This document shows, piece by piece, positions 19,575 through 29,003 of a stretch of DNA of 64,000 nucleotides (positions within the stretch are counted from its first letter, which is position 1; each line of letters begins with the position of its first letter). The notes beneath the pieces were generated by a model. It was not told the DNA's origin, searched no databases, and saw only the letters and a program-made list of their open reading frames with translations. Source of the stretch: Allobosea sp. (GTDB lineage: Bacteria; Pseudomonadota; Alphaproteobacteria; Rhizobiales; Beijerinckiaceae); the NCBI GenBank assembly GCA_024231975.1, contig JAAEQB010000050.1, positions 1-64,000 of the forward strand. Reading direction: 5' to 3'. The translations under genes and the position numbers were made by a program.

Positions 19575-21650
19575 CTAAGCCGCCAGCCCCCGCTTCTCCA
19601 GCAGCGCATCCGGCGTCGGCAGGCGGCCGCGGAACAGCGTATAGGCCTCGGCCGGATCGCGCGTGTCGCCGGCCGAATAGATGTAGCGCTTCAGCTTGCC
19701 AGCGACCTCCGGAGCAAAGACATTGCCCGCCTCGATGAAGGCGTTGAAGGCGTCGGCGTCCATCACCTCGGACCAGAGATAGCTGTAATAGCCGGCCGAA
19801 TAGCCGTCGCCCGAGAAGACATGCGAGAAATGCGGCGTGCGATGGCGCATGGTGATCTCGCTGGGCATGCCGATCCGCGCCAGCTCCTTCGCCTCGAAGG
19901 CGAGCGGATCGACTTCCGCGGGAGCCTCCAGCGAATGGAAGGCGAGATCGACCAGCGCCGAGGAGGTGTACTCCACCGTGGCGAAACCCTGGTTGAAGGT
20001 CTGCGCCCGCTTGATCTTCTCGATCAGCGCATCCGGGATCGGCTCGCCCGTCTCGGCATGCAGGCAGAAGCGCTGCATCACCTCCCTGGTCAGGAACCAG
20101 TGCTCGTAGAGCTGCGAGGGCAGTTCGACGAAATCGCGCGAGACCGAGGTGCCGGCGAGCGAGCCGTAATGCACGTCCGAGAGCAGGCCGTGCAGGGCAT
20201 GGCCGAATTCGTGGAAGAGCGTGCGGGCATCGTCGATCGAGAGCAGCGCCGGCTTGCCCTCCGCCGGCTTGGCGAAGTTGCAGACGTTGACGATGATCGG
20301 CCGGACCTCGCCGTCGAAATTGCGCTGGCCGCGATAGGCGCTCATCCAGGCGCCGGAGCGCTTCGAGGCGCGGGCGAAGTAATCGCCGAGGAAGAGGCCG
20401 ATATGCCGGCCGCTCGCGGTCTCCTTGACCTCGAAGACGCGGACATCCGGGTGATAGCCCTTGAGCTCCGGCCGCTCGGCGAAGGAGAGCCCGAACAGCT
20501 TGCCGGCGGTGTCGAAGGCGGCGGCGATGATCCTGTCGAGCTGGAGATAGGGCTTCAGCACGGCCTCATCGAGCGCATAGGTCTTCTGCCGGACCTTCTC
20601 GGCATAGAAGCGCCAGTCGGACGGGCGGATCGGCGCGTTCTCGCCCTCGCTCTGGGCGAGCGCGGCGAGATCGGCCGCCTCCTGCCCGGCGCGGGCGCGC
20701 GCCGGCTTCCAGACCAGCTCGAGCAGGTTGCGGACGTTCTCCGGCGTCTTCGCCATGGAATCGTCGAGCTTGAAATGGGCGAAGGTGGCAAAGCCCAGCA
20801 GCTTGGCCTTCTCGGCCCTGAGATTCACCATCTCGGCGACGATGGCGCGGTTATCGGTCTCCCCGCCATTCTCGCCGCGCTTGCTCCAGGCGGTGAAGGC
20901 CTGCTCGCGCAGCTCGCGCCGCGTCGAGAAGGTCAGGAAGGGCTCGATGATCGAGCGCGCCAGCGTCACCGCATGCTTGCCGTCCTGGCCGCGATCGGCA
21001 GCGGCGCGCGCCATCGCCGCCACGACGAAGGGCGGCAGGCCATCGAGATCGGCCTCGTCCTCGATGATCAGCGCATAGCTCGCCTCGTCCTTCAGCAGGT
21101 TCTGGCCGAAGCTGGTGCCGAGGCCGGCCAGCCGCTCGTTGATCGCAGCGAGCCTCGCCTTGGCCTCGCCTTCGAGCTTGGCGCCCGAGCGGATAAAGCC
21201 GCGATGCGTCCGCTCCAGCAGGCGAAGCTGCTCTTCGGTCAGACCGAGGCCTTCGCACGCCTCGAACACCGCATCGACGCGGGCGAAGAGCTCGTGATCC
21301 ATCATGATCGCCGACCAGTGCCGCGACATCACCGGCGACATCTCGCGCTCGATCGCCTGCAGCGCCTCGTTGGTGTCGGCCCCGGCGAGATTGTAGAACA
21401 CGCCGCCGAGACGGCTTAATCCCCGGGCCGAGCGCTCCAGCGCCTCGATCGTGTTGGCGAAGCTGGGGGCAGCGTTCTCGGCCTTGATCGCCTCGACCTC
21501 GGCCCGGTGCTGCTCCAGCGCCGCCGGATAGGCCTGCTTGATGTGCTCGGGCGTGATCTCCGCGAACGGCGGCAGGCCGAACGGCGTCTCCCAGGCGCGC
21601 CCGAACGGGTTGCCGGTGGGCAGGGCAAGGACTTCGGACGCATCGGCCAT
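19575..21650 (-). CDS. M3 family zinc metallopeptidase (oligopeptidase A / Dcp-like)
   Basis: Cytoplasmic thimet-type oligopeptidase, 691 residues. The zinc-binding motif HEFGHALHG sits near residue 475, followed by the family block FVELPSQLYEHW. The C-terminal region has HFSHVFSGDGYSAGYYSYLWSEVMDADAF, which supplies substrate-binding Tyr/His residues in this family. It degrades short peptides, for instance released signal peptides. ATG 21650 excludes nine weak upstream codons. It lies 23 bp behind the NUDIX gene, as last member of a five-gene minus-strand run. Confidence 0.93.
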   Translation of the reverse strand: MADASEVLALPTGNPFGRAWETPFGLPPFAEITPEHIKQAYPAALEQHRAEVEAIKAENAAPSFANTIEALERSARGLSRLGGVFYNLAGADTNEALQAIEREMSPVMSRHWSAIMMDHELFARVDAVFEACEGLGLTEEQLRLLERTHRGFIRSGAKLEGEAKARLAAINERLAGLGTSFGQNLLKDEASYALIIEDEADLDGLPPFVVAAMARAAADRGQDGKHAVTLARSIIEPFLTFSTRRELREQAFTAWSKRGENGGETDNRAIVAEMVNLRAEKAKLLGFATFAHFKLDDSMAKTPENVRNLLELVWKPARARAGQEAADLAALAQSEGENAPIRPSDWRFYAEKVRQKTYALDEAVLKPYLQLDRIIAAAFDTAGKLFGLSFAERPELKGYHPDVRVFEVKETASGRHIGLFLGDYFARASKRSGAWMSAYRGQRNFDGEVRPIIVNVCNFAKPAEGKPALLSIDDARTLFHEFGHALHGLLSDVHYGSLAGTSVSRDFVELPSQLYEHWFLTREVMQRFCLHAETGEPIPDALIEKIKRAQTFNQGFATVEYTSSALVDLAFHSLEAPAEVDPLAFEAKELARIGMPSEITMRHRTPHFSHVFSGDGYSAGYYSYLWSEVMDADAFNAFIEAGNVFAPEVAGKLKRYIYSAGDTRDPAEAYTLFRGRLPTPDALLEKRGLAA

Positions 21651-21673
21651 CGGCAACCTCGATCGGTAAAGGG

Positions 21674-22393
21674 TCAATCCCGCCCGTAGATATGGGCGAG
21701 ATAGGACGTCATGAAGGGCGGCATGTCATAAGCCGCACAATCGGCGAGATTGCGCACGATCACGATATCGGACAACTCCGGCTCGTCCTGCTGCGCGATC
21801 CGCGCCAGCATCAATGCGCGGGCCTCTTCAGCCGGCAGGCCGATCCCGACCGGCCGCATGAAGGCCACCCGCCCCGGCACGATCACCGCCGTCCAGCGTT
21901 CTTCGACGGAAATCTCGTCGAGCGCGAGGCCCGTCTCCTCGCAAAGCTCGCGGGTGACGCTGCCAGCGAGGTCGAGCGTGCCATCCGGGCGGGCATCCTC
22001 CCTGTCCGGCGTGCCCGCAGCGAAATAGACCTTGCCGGGATTGGCGGTGTGATCGCCCATCCGGCCGAGCAGGAAGGCGCCATCGGCTGCCCGCAGCGCC
22101 GCCATCGCGAAGCCATTGCGGATCGCCGGCCCCGGCTGGCCGAAATCGCGCCAGCTCAGGAAGGCGGCGTAATCGGCCTCGAAATAGCCGGCATGGAACA
22201 CGCCGCCTTCAATCGCGGCCCGGTGCTGCAGCATGACGCGGCCGTTGAACATGGCCGGCTTGCCGGCGCTGATCGCAGCCCAATGCGCCGCGATCTCATC
22301 GGCGCGCTCGCGGGCAAAGCCCCAGTCGAACCCCTCGACCCGTGCCTCGACGCGATCAAGCGCGACGATCTCGCCATCGACGACAGCAGTCAC
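21674..22393 (-). CDS. NUDIX hydrolase
   Basis: 239 residues. The second half of the Nudix box is intact (RELCEETGLALDEI, matching REUXEEXGU), while the usual GX5E spacing before it is altered (DGTLDLAGSVTREL). It probably hydrolyses a nucleoside diphosphate-linked metabolite; substrate unknown. Start assigned to GTG 22393, whose GTGA overlaps the stop of the phzF-like gene upstream, giving translational coupling. No ATG is better placed. Confidence 0.8.
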   Translation of the reverse strand: MTAVVDGEIVALDRVEARVEGFDWGFARERADEIAAHWAAISAGKPAMFNGRVMLQHRAAIEGGVFHAGYFEADYAAFLSWRDFGQPGPAIRNGFAMAALRAADGAFLLGRMGDHTANPGKVYFAAGTPDREDARPDGTLDLAGSVTRELCEETGLALDEISVEERWTAVIVPGRVAFMRPVGIGLPAEEARALMLARIAQQDEPELSDIVIVRNLADCAAYDMPPFMTSYLAHIYGRD

Positions 22394-23289
22394 AGCAGCA
22401 CGCCCTCGCTCATCACCACGGCTGCGCCACCGATCGTCGCCGAGGCGAGCGCGCCGCCCGCGACAGTGAGTGTCAGCTCGATCTGCGAGGGCCGGCCCAT
22501 CTCGTAACCCTGCTCGATGACGAGGCAGTAGGTGCCATCGCCCGGCCGGTCGAACGCCATGATCGCGCCGGCGAAAGCGGCGACGGCCGAGCCGGTCGCC
22601 GGATCCTCGGTCACGCCGGCTTCCGGCCAGAACATACGGGCGTGATAGTGATGCCCGGTCTCTTCGGTCTGGCGGCAATAGACGAAGGCATTGCCATTCG
22701 GCGCAGCCGCCATGGCCTCGGCGAAGCTCCCGGCGACGCGCGCCTTTGCAATCGCCTCGCGGCTGGCGACCGGCACCATCGTATACGCGACACTAGCCGA
22801 GAAGGCGCTCGGCCGATGGCCCTCGAAGCCGAGATCGGCCACATCCAGCCCGAGCGCTTCTGCCAGCGCGGCATCGGCGATCAGCTGCGCGACCTGCTCC
22901 GGCAGCTTCGGCAAGGTGAAGGTGGCGCGGGCGCTCCGCGCATTACCGAGCGCGATCACGCAAGGCACCAGCCCGACCTTCTCCTCCAGCACGAGTTCAT
23001 CCGCCGCCCGCCCTTCCGCCGCATCGCGCAGCGCCAGCAGCGCGGCGGTGCCGACCGTCGGATGGCCGGCGAAGGGCAGCTCCTGCCCCGGCGTGAAGAT
23101 GCGGATCGCAGCACGGTGGGCGGGGTCGGCCGGCGGCGCGACGAAGACCGTCTCCGACAGGTTGAACTCGCGCGCGATCGTCTGCATCGCCGCGCTGTCG
23201 AGCCCGTCGCTATCGAGCACGACCGCGAGCGGATTGCCGGCATGCGGCCTCGTGGTGAACACGTCGAGCGTGACGAAGCGGCGGCTCAT
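22390..23289 (-). CDS. PhzF family isomerase/epimerase-like protein
   Basis: 299 residues of the PhzF/diaminopimelate-epimerase-like fold. The N-terminal VTLDVFTTRPHAGNPLAVVLD and EFNLSETVFV are family hallmarks, with the catalytic Glu in the latter; FTPGQELPFAGHPTVGTA and EDPATGSAVAAFAG are the other conserved blocks. Despite the name it is unlikely to make phenazines, since no phz genes are near; most relatives have unknown substrates. The start at 23289 overlaps the previous gene's stop (ATGA), and its own stop overlaps the NUDIX start. Confidence 0.9.
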   Translation of the reverse strand: MSRRFVTLDVFTTRPHAGNPLAVVLDSDGLDSAAMQTIAREFNLSETVFVAPPADPAHRAAIRIFTPGQELPFAGHPTVGTAALLALRDAAEGRAADELVLEEKVGLVPCVIALGNARSARATFTLPKLPEQVAQLIADAALAEALGLDVADLGFEGHRPSAFSASVAYTMVPVASREAIAKARVAGSFAEAMAAAPNGNAFVYCRQTEETGHHYHARMFWPEAGVTEDPATGSAVAAFAGAIMAFDRPGDGTYCLVIEQGYEMGRPSQIELTLTVAGGALASATIGGAAVVMSEGVLL

Positions 23290-24407
23290 GCGGTCTCCTT
23301 GGGGATGGTCAGCTCGATCGTCAGCGGGCAATGGTCGGAGGCTTTCGGCCGGTCCCAGCCGACGCGCGGATAGCGGTCGCAGGTCAAGGCGAGCTTGGCC
23401 ATCGAGCGGTCGGCCTCGCGCGGGTCAAGCGGCACACGGTAGGGCAGGCCGCGCCGGATCATTTGCATCGCCGGGTTCGGATTGGCCGCAGCGAGCGCCG
23501 GCGAAAGCAGGATATGGTCGAGCGGCATATGGCTGTCGATCAGGCTCTCGCGCTCTTCCGACCAGTAGCGCCGAAAGTGAGTCCAGCGCTCATGCGGCGG
23601 CAGGCTCTCCATCGGATCGACAGCGAACTCCTCCAGCAGTGGCTCGATGCCGCTGTCACCCTCGTCGACCGGCGCCGCCAGCGGGCCGAGCCCGATGCGG
23701 TAGCCATTGAGGTCGCCGAGGATCGCCCAGTTCGCCTCGCGCCAGCCCGGACCGAACCAGTCCTTGACGATTGTCTTCACCGCCAGCGCCTCGGCCCGGC
23801 GGATCGGCAGGGTCGCCTGCCGACCATCGTCGCGGCCATTGTTCATCGACTTGAAATGGCAACCGAACAAAGCGAGCCGCCGGGCGCCGAAATCGAGTTC
23901 GACCGCCAGGCAATCGCGGGCGAAGACCTTGTCGCGCGGATTGATGCCGAAGGCGGCGATCTCGGGCGAGAACGCCTCGGCATCGGCAAAGCTCATGTCT
24001 TTGTAGGAACGCACCGTAACTTGCCGCGGCTGCACCAGATCGCGCCTTGCGGCGAAGCCGATATCGATATTGCGCCGGTCATTGCCGTCGACCAGCGTGA
24101 AATGGCCATAGCGGTGGTCGGCGATGCGGTGAACGTAGTTGGCGAAGAAGGCCTGCAAGCTCGCCAGTGAGTCGACCTCCTGCAGCATCCAGAGATCGGC
24201 ATTGGCCTCGGCGATGGCGAGGGCCGTCATCTGGCGCTTGTCGTCCTCGAGCGCGACCGCGAGCGAACGCTCGACGGCGTCGCGCTCATCGGCGCGCGGG
24301 AAATGGAACAGCGACATCGCCGCCGCCGTCTCGGTCCGGCCGCCCGGCTCGAAACGATGGCGCGTCAGCAGGTTCTCGACATTGAAGGTGCCGAGGCGAA
24401 GCTTCAT
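23286..24407 (-). CDS. Endonuclease/exonuclease/phosphatase family protein
   Basis: 373 residues of the EEP fold. Motifs visible in order: LRLGTFNVENLL (catalytic Asn), MLQEVDS (metal-binding Glu), FGCHFKSMNNG, ILGDLNGYR (Asp and Asn), and KASDHCPLTIEL (final Asp-His pair). These are the expected Mg-binding and catalytic residues. Substrate could be nucleic acid or a phosphoester; sequence does not decide. No signal peptide. It begins 5 bp after pdxY ends and overlaps the phzF-like start. Confidence 0.85.
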   Translation of the reverse strand: MKLRLGTFNVENLLTRHRFEPGGRTETAAAMSLFHFPRADERDAVERSLAVALEDDKRQMTALAIAEANADLWMLQEVDSLASLQAFFANYVHRIADHRYGHFTLVDGNDRRNIDIGFAARRDLVQPRQVTVRSYKDMSFADAEAFSPEIAAFGINPRDKVFARDCLAVELDFGARRLALFGCHFKSMNNGRDDGRQATLPIRRAEALAVKTIVKDWFGPGWREANWAILGDLNGYRIGLGPLAAPVDEGDSGIEPLLEEFAVDPMESLPPHERWTHFRRYWSEERESLIDSHMPLDHILLSPALAAANPNPAMQMIRRGLPYRVPLDPREADRSMAKLALTCDRYPRVGWDRPKASDHCPLTIELTIPKETA

Positions 24408-24412
24408 GGAGA

Positions 24413-25261
24413 TCAGACCGTTTCGGGCGCGAAGAGCTGCGAGGGCGTCACGAACTCGTCCTGCGCCGCCACGGTGAGAATCTCGCGCGAACCGGCCTCC
24501 TTGGTCCGCTTCAGCAACCCGTAGATCGAGGAGGCCGCCTTGCCGAGCGCGCTCGCGGCCGAGCCGTCGCGCAGATAGTGGACGAAGAACAGCGCCGCGA
24601 TCGCATCGCCCGCGCCGTTGATGTTGATGTCGATCTTCGGCGTGCGCACGCGGTAGGTGCCCTGCCCGTCCGCCGCCATCAGGTCGATCGAATCCGCCGG
24701 CGTCTCATTGGTGATCAGCGAGGTCACCAGCACGACCTTCGGCCCGGCATCGCGCAGCGTCTCGACGGCGCGGTGGGCGTCGGCCAGCGTCCTGACCTCG
24801 ACATCGGTGAGCAATTCCAGCTCGAACTGGTTCGGCGTGACGATATCGGCGGCCGGCACCGCCTGCTCGCGCATGAACTCGGGGATGCCCGGCCGCACGA
24901 AGACGCCGCGGCCGACATCGCCGATCACCGGGTCGCAGCAATACATCGCCCTGGGATTGGCCTCGCGCACCCTGGCCACCGCCGAGAGGATGGCATGGCC
25001 GATATCGGCCGAGCCCATATAGCCGGAAAGCACGCCGTCGCATTTGCCGAGCACGCCGCGTTCGCCGATCCCCGCCATCAGCTCGTCGATCGTGGCGCCA
25101 TCGAAGACCTGCCCCTTCCAGGCGCCATAGCCGGTGTGGTTCGAGAACTGCACGGTGTGGATCGGCCAGACCTCGACGCCGAGGCGCTGCATCGGGAACA
25201 CGGCAGAGGCGTTGCCGACATGGCCATAGGCGACATGGGACTGGATCGAGAGGATGTTCAT
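24413..25261 (-). CDS. pdxY: Pyridoxal kinase
   Basis: Phosphorylates pyridoxal to pyridoxal 5'-phosphate in the vitamin B6 salvage pathway. 282 residues, the PdxY size. It begins MNILSIQSHVAYGHVGN, with the conserved IQSHVxxGxVGN substrate-binding segment, has TPNQFELELL in the middle, and carries the ribokinase-family ATP/anion-hole motif INGAGDAIAALF, where the GAGD Asp is the catalytic base. ATG 25261 matches the family start. First gene of the run pdxY - EEP - phzF-like - NUDIX - M3 peptidase. Confidence 0.93.
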   Translation of the reverse strand: MNILSIQSHVAYGHVGNASAVFPMQRLGVEVWPIHTVQFSNHTGYGAWKGQVFDGATIDELMAGIGERGVLGKCDGVLSGYMGSADIGHAILSAVARVREANPRAMYCCDPVIGDVGRGVFVRPGIPEFMREQAVPAADIVTPNQFELELLTDVEVRTLADAHRAVETLRDAGPKVVLVTSLITNETPADSIDLMAADGQGTYRVRTPKIDININGAGDAIAALFFVHYLRDGSAASALGKAASSIYGLLKRTKEAGSREILTVAAQDEFVTPSQLFAPETV

Positions 25262-25304
25262 GAGGGTAGGCCAGCCTTCGACGACACGAGGCGGCGAACC
25301 TAAA

Positions 25305-25348
25305 GCAATTCCAGCAAAAGTGCGTAGCGGTTTTGCGTCCGGAATTGC
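25305..25348. repeat. Palindromic intergenic repeat, AAAAGTG...CGGTTTT type (copy 1)
   Basis: GCAATTCC (25305-25312) pairs with GGAATTGC (25341-25348), and inside it GCAAAA (25314-25319) pairs with TTTTGC (25331-25336). The centre AAAAGTGCGTAGCGGTTTT resembles the element at 59279-59325. It lies upstream of pdxY, between divergent genes. Confidence 0.65.
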
Positions 25349-25551
25349 GTGAAGACAAAAAGCTGGTGCGGCCCGCGCCAATCGAAAGCGGTGATGGGAG
25401 CGATCAGCGGCTCAACCCGCACGCATGGGCAAGGCGCGCTCCCCATCAGTCGATGAGCATGTCGCAAGCAGACAAATACAACAGAAAACAAGCGTTGACC
25501 GCTCAATTTACGTATGACAACCTTGCGGCAGGATAGATCTAAATTGCTGAA

Positions 25552-26487
25552 ATGACCGACGGGAGCACCCTGACGATGTCCGGGAGGCCGCGGGCTATTG
25601 CATTGATCTTCGGCACGATCCTCGTCTGGCAATCCGCCAGCCCGGCGGAGGCCTATGACCCGCCGGCTGCTTCGCAATCCTTGCTGAGAGGCATCGACTT
25701 TGCCGCGTCGACGCCGCTGGATGAGGGTTATCGCCAACAATTCGTAGCCTGCGATCGTGGCCTGACCGGGGTCGGTGCCAAGGATCATTTCAGGGGCCAC
25801 AGCCTGCGCATTGCCGGGCGGCCGGAAGACCGGCAATTCTACCTGTGCAGCCGCGATCCCAGTAATGTGAAAGCGTTGCTCAAGCTGAAGGATGGCGGCA
25901 TCCTCTGGCACAGCAAGATGGCGCTCGACGTCGACGGCTCCTGGGCGGCCTGGAACGGTATTCCCGGCGCCACGGATCTCAAGGAGACGTCCTATAAATG
26001 GCCCGGTGTTGCGGACGTCTCGTCGCGCGCCGCGCAGATCGATCCCGACCGCATCCCATTCGTGGTGATGCCGACGGCCGGCCTCAGGCCGCTGACGGGC
26101 TCGGCCAGCCGTGAGCTCGGCGAGGAGTTCGCGACCAGGACCGGCCTGCGCCTCGGCGACATGGGCGTCGTGGTGTTCCGCGACAAGTGGACCCCGGTCC
26201 TGATCGGCGATGGCGGCCCGTTCATGCGGCTGGGCGAAGGATCGAGCCGCGTCTTCGAAGCCATCGGCGAGAGCCGCTGCCGGAAATGGAGCGCCGACGG
26301 GCTCGCCTGCGTCGGCACCGGCAATGGCGCCTATCCCTACCGCAATTTCGGACTCGGCAACGACGTGCTCTTCATCCTGTATCCCGGCAGCCGCGCCCAG
26401 GACATCACGCCGGCCAATGCGGTGAGCAAGCTCTGCGCCTTCGCCAGGGACAAGCTCGGCCTGACCGGCGGCGCGATGTGTTCATGA
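25552..26487 (+). CDS. Secreted glycoside hydrolase family 75 (chitosanase)-like protein
   Basis: 311 residues. A signal peptide ends near PAEA (residue 34 from the first ATG). The mature part resembles GH75 chitosanases: MALDVDGSWAAWNG recalls the catalytic-Asp region, and GDMGVVVFRDKWTPVLIGDGGP followed by RLGEGSSRVFEAIG recalls the region with the catalytic Glu. Two pairs of Cys (VACDRG, FYLCSR, SRCRKWSADGLACV) could form disulfides. If correct it cleaves partly N-deacetylated chitosan or a similar amino-sugar polymer. ATG 25552 and ATG 25576 are both possible. The gene lies 46 bp before an amidase-like gene. Confidence 0.5.
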   Translation: MTDGSTLTMSGRPRAIALIFGTILVWQSASPAEAYDPPAASQSLLRGIDFAASTPLDEGYRQQFVACDRGLTGVGAKDHFRGHSLRIAGRPEDRQFYLCSRDPSNVKALLKLKDGGILWHSKMALDVDGSWAAWNGIPGATDLKETSYKWPGVADVSSRAAQIDPDRIPFVVMPTAGLRPLTGSASRELGEEFATRTGLRLGDMGVVVFRDKWTPVLIGDGGPFMRLGEGSSRVFEAIGESRCRKWSADGLACVGTGNGAYPYRNFGLGNDVLFILYPGSRAQDITPANAVSKLCAFARDKLGLTGGAMCS

Positions 26488-26533
26488 CAACCGACTGCCC
26501 CCTCGGAGGAGCCAGCGGCGAGGAGGACGGAGC

Positions 26534-27388
26534 ATGCGCTATGCCTCGTGGTGCCTGGTGCTCGGCATGTCGCTGTGGAGCGCCGGCGGCAGTGCCGCAA
26601 CCTTCGGCAAATGCGGCTTCGACACGCAGGCGCAGTCCTTCGCTGGTTCGGCCAGGGAGCAGGCGGCCTGCCTGCTCCGCAAGGTCAAGATTCTCGGCAA
26701 TGTCGAGGACCAGCCGGCGGTGCTACCAGCCAATCTCGCCAGCTTGATCGGGGAAGCGCCCGGCCTATCCAAGGCGAAGGTCCGGCAGTTTCTCGCGAGC
26801 CAGGGCCTGACCGAAACGGGCCTTGGCGGAAACCTGGACACACCTCTTTCCCGCGGAAGCGCGAACAGCCCGCAGGCTCCGACGGCACGCTATTTCGTCA
26901 TCCACGACACGAGCTCGCCGAATTTCGGCAACCGGCCCTTTTCGGCGGATATCGACACCAGCAACCAGGTCAACAATCTGAACGCCTATAGGAGCCCTTC
27001 GAACGCAAAGGCGCACATCTTCCTGAACCGGCGCGGCGAAATCTATGTCGGCCACGATTTCGGCGTGCCCTGGCGCGCGACCAAGCTCGAAAACAGGATC
27101 GGCACCCTGGCGAAAGGCCTGTTCCTGCATATCGAAAACATCCAGCCGCGCCGTGCCCATCCCAGCCAACCCGACGGCAACGCTCCGACGCCCGGCTTCA
27201 CCGCGATGCAATATGACCGCCTGGCCCTGCTCTATCTCATGGCGAGCATCCGTGCCGACAAAGGCCTGGTGCCCGCCTTCCATGCCGCGATCGACCAGGG
27301 TCTGAGCGATGGGCACGACGACCCGCAGAACTTCAGCCTCGACGACTTCGACGCGGCCCTCGGGCGAGTGCTCGAAAGCGTGCGATGA
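26534..27388 (+). CDS. Secreted N-acetylmuramoyl-L-alanine amidase-like protein (Amidase_2 fold)
   Basis: 284 residues with a signal peptide ending SAA (about residue 22). The region YFVIHDTSSPNFG matches the first zinc-His strand of Amidase_2/AmpD enzymes, AHIFLNRRGEIYVGHDFG matches the next strand pair, LFLHIENIQP the IGIE-type strand, and GHDDPQNFSLDDFDAAL the C-terminal HxDPG..F zinc site in divergent form. It would act on peptidoglycan or its fragments in the periplasm. The usual AWH Ala-Trp-His triad is changed to VPWRA. The downstream neighbour is a convergent membrane protein gene. Confidence 0.6.
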   Translation: MRYASWCLVLGMSLWSAGGSAATFGKCGFDTQAQSFAGSAREQAACLLRKVKILGNVEDQPAVLPANLASLIGEAPGLSKAKVRQFLASQGLTETGLGGNLDTPLSRGSANSPQAPTARYFVIHDTSSPNFGNRPFSADIDTSNQVNNLNAYRSPSNAKAHIFLNRRGEIYVGHDFGVPWRATKLENRIGTLAKGLFLHIENIQPRRAHPSQPDGNAPTPGFTAMQYDRLALLYLMASIRADKGLVPAFHAAIDQGLSDGHDDPQNFSLDDFDAALGRVLESVR

Positions 27389-27498
27389 CCACGCGGGAGT
27401 GCGGGCGGCGCGGGCGTGCGAACAACATCCCCGGCAGCCCTCCGTTGGAACAAGGCCGCCCACTGAACGCCCTCGGTTAGCGGGCTGATCGCCCCCTC

Positions 27499-27912
27499 TC
27501 AGGCCGGCGTGCCCATAATGTAGGGAACACTCGCAATGACGATGGCGAGCTGGGCGGCGTTGCACGCCATGCCGCCGCAGTGCAGGCGGCGCAGGCGGCG
27601 GCCGACATCGGCGGGCCAGGCGGCGATCTGCGCATCCATCCGCGCCAGGAACCAGCGCCGCCCCAGCAGTGCCGAGGCCAAGACGCCGACCCCGATCACG
27701 AAGGCCCAGCGTTCCGTCAGGGCGAAGACCACCGTTCCGACGACGGCGGCAATGGCCAGCACCTGGAAATAGGCGCTGAACATCATGCGCATCAGCCGGG
27801 CGACCGGCGGAACGTCGAGCTTCACGAACAGGAAACCCGGAGCCGCCAGCAGCAGATAGCCCATCGGCAGGATCAGGATGACGAAGGCGAACAAGGCGGC
27901 GGCATTCGGCAT
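27499..27912 (-). CDS. Four-helix inner-membrane protein of unknown function
   Basis: 137 residues with about four hydrophobic segments (residues 5-25, 45-62, 68-85 and 115-133) and a basic loop with RRWFLARMDAQIAAWPADVGRRLRRLH before the last helix. ATG 27912 is taken because the hydrophobic N-terminus begins directly after it; the frame extends 21 codons further upstream without membrane or signal features. I do not recognise a family. Confidence 0.65.
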   Translation of the reverse strand: MPNAAALFAFVILILPMGYLLLAAPGFLFVKLDVPPVARLMRMMFSAYFQVLAIAAVVGTVVFALTERWAFVIGVGVLASALLGRRWFLARMDAQIAAWPADVGRRLRRLHCGGMACNAAQLAIVIASVPYIMGTPA

Positions 27913-28257
27913 GATGCGAGTACCTTTGGGCCCTCCTGCCGGAAGGACCCCAGCAGGCGCCATCGCAATATTCACCCACCAGCAGTTGCAGACAATTGGA
28001 CTTTCGGCGGACCAGAACTCAGCCGGCTATAGACCGAATACAGGGGAAAGACACTCGACAGCAGGCAAATCCTTTTCCTCCGAGACGCGCTTTCAGAATC
28101 CAGCACGATCACCGAGCCAGAGGCTCAGCCTAATGTCTAGTTGTAGGAATGTGAGTTCTTCATCACCGTGCTTCCTACAGAACCGGATGCTTGACGCAAC
28201 AGCGTCGCAAGCCGGAATCAAACTAAAAAAGAAGTATTGAAACAGCGGAGGATAAGA

Positions 28258-28995
28258 ATGGGCAAATTCTCCTGGCTTTGGCGCTCGTCAGACAAGAACA
28301 AGCCCGAGGACGATGACGAGATGTCTTCTGAACAGCCTGATGGCAGCGATCGACGCCGCCTCCTCCAGGCGCTGTCCGCAATGGCCGGGGGCAGTGCCCT
28401 GGCAGCGATGTCGCCGCCAGCCGAAGCGAAGGATTCCAGCGAGCTGCCGCCGCCGAAGCGTGCGCTGACCGGCCGCGACGCGGCCGGCAAGTCGGTGTTC
28501 AAATCCTTCGACGTCACGCCCAAGGTGGTGGAGATCGACTCGAACCCCGGGCTGACCTTCTACGAGCTCTACCGGACCGAGGGCGTGCCGAAGCTCACCG
28601 GCCTGGAGCCCGACCCGATGCTCGCCGGAACGGTCGCCTTCCCCGGGCCGGGCGGCACGATGTTCCGCCTGATCTCCTATCCGCCACGGCGGCCCGAAGG
28701 CTGGAAGCCGCCGGCCGGCGTGACCTTCAAGAGCGCATTGGAAGAAATGTCGGAGAAGGTCCCGCGCATGGGCGATCACTTCGACCTCAGCGCACCGGGC
28801 ATGCACACGTCGGACACGATCGACTACGGCGTCGTGGTGCGGGGCGAGATGACGCTGGAGCTGGACGACGGCCAGTTGGTCCACCTGCGCCAGGGCGACT
28901 GCATCGTGCAGAACGGCACTCGCCATCGCTGGCGCAACCCGTTGCCGGAGCCCTGCCTGATGGCGTTCATCTCGGTTGGCGGGCAGCGGGGCTAG
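28258..28995 (+). CDS. Cupin domain protein with Tat-like leader
   Basis: 245 residues. The N-terminal 65 residues include a basic DRRRLLQALSAMAGGSALAAM segment that resembles a Tat signal, preceded by a long acidic region. The C-terminal 120 residues form a cupin: DTIDYGVVVRGEMTLELDDGQ and QGDCIVQNGTRHRWRNP match cupin motifs 1 and 2, with the metal-binding His in HTSDTIDYG and GTRHRW. AGCGGAGG six bases before ATG 28258 sets the start. Small-molecule substrate unknown. Confidence 0.75.
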   Translation: MGKFSWLWRSSDKNKPEDDDEMSSEQPDGSDRRRLLQALSAMAGGSALAAMSPPAEAKDSSELPPPKRALTGRDAAGKSVFKSFDVTPKVVEIDSNPGLTFYELYRTEGVPKLTGLEPDPMLAGTVAFPGPGGTMFRLISYPPRRPEGWKPPAGVTFKSALEEMSEKVPRMGDHFDLSAPGMHTSDTIDYGVVVRGEMTLELDDGQLVHLRQGDCIVQNGTRHRWRNPLPEPCLMAFISVGGQRG

Positions 28996-29003
28996 GGCGT
29001 GCT

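Noticed and set aside
19821..21419. A 532-codon + strand frame
   Set aside because: Antisense to the M3 peptidase, whose HEFGH motif is intact; the + product lacks domains.
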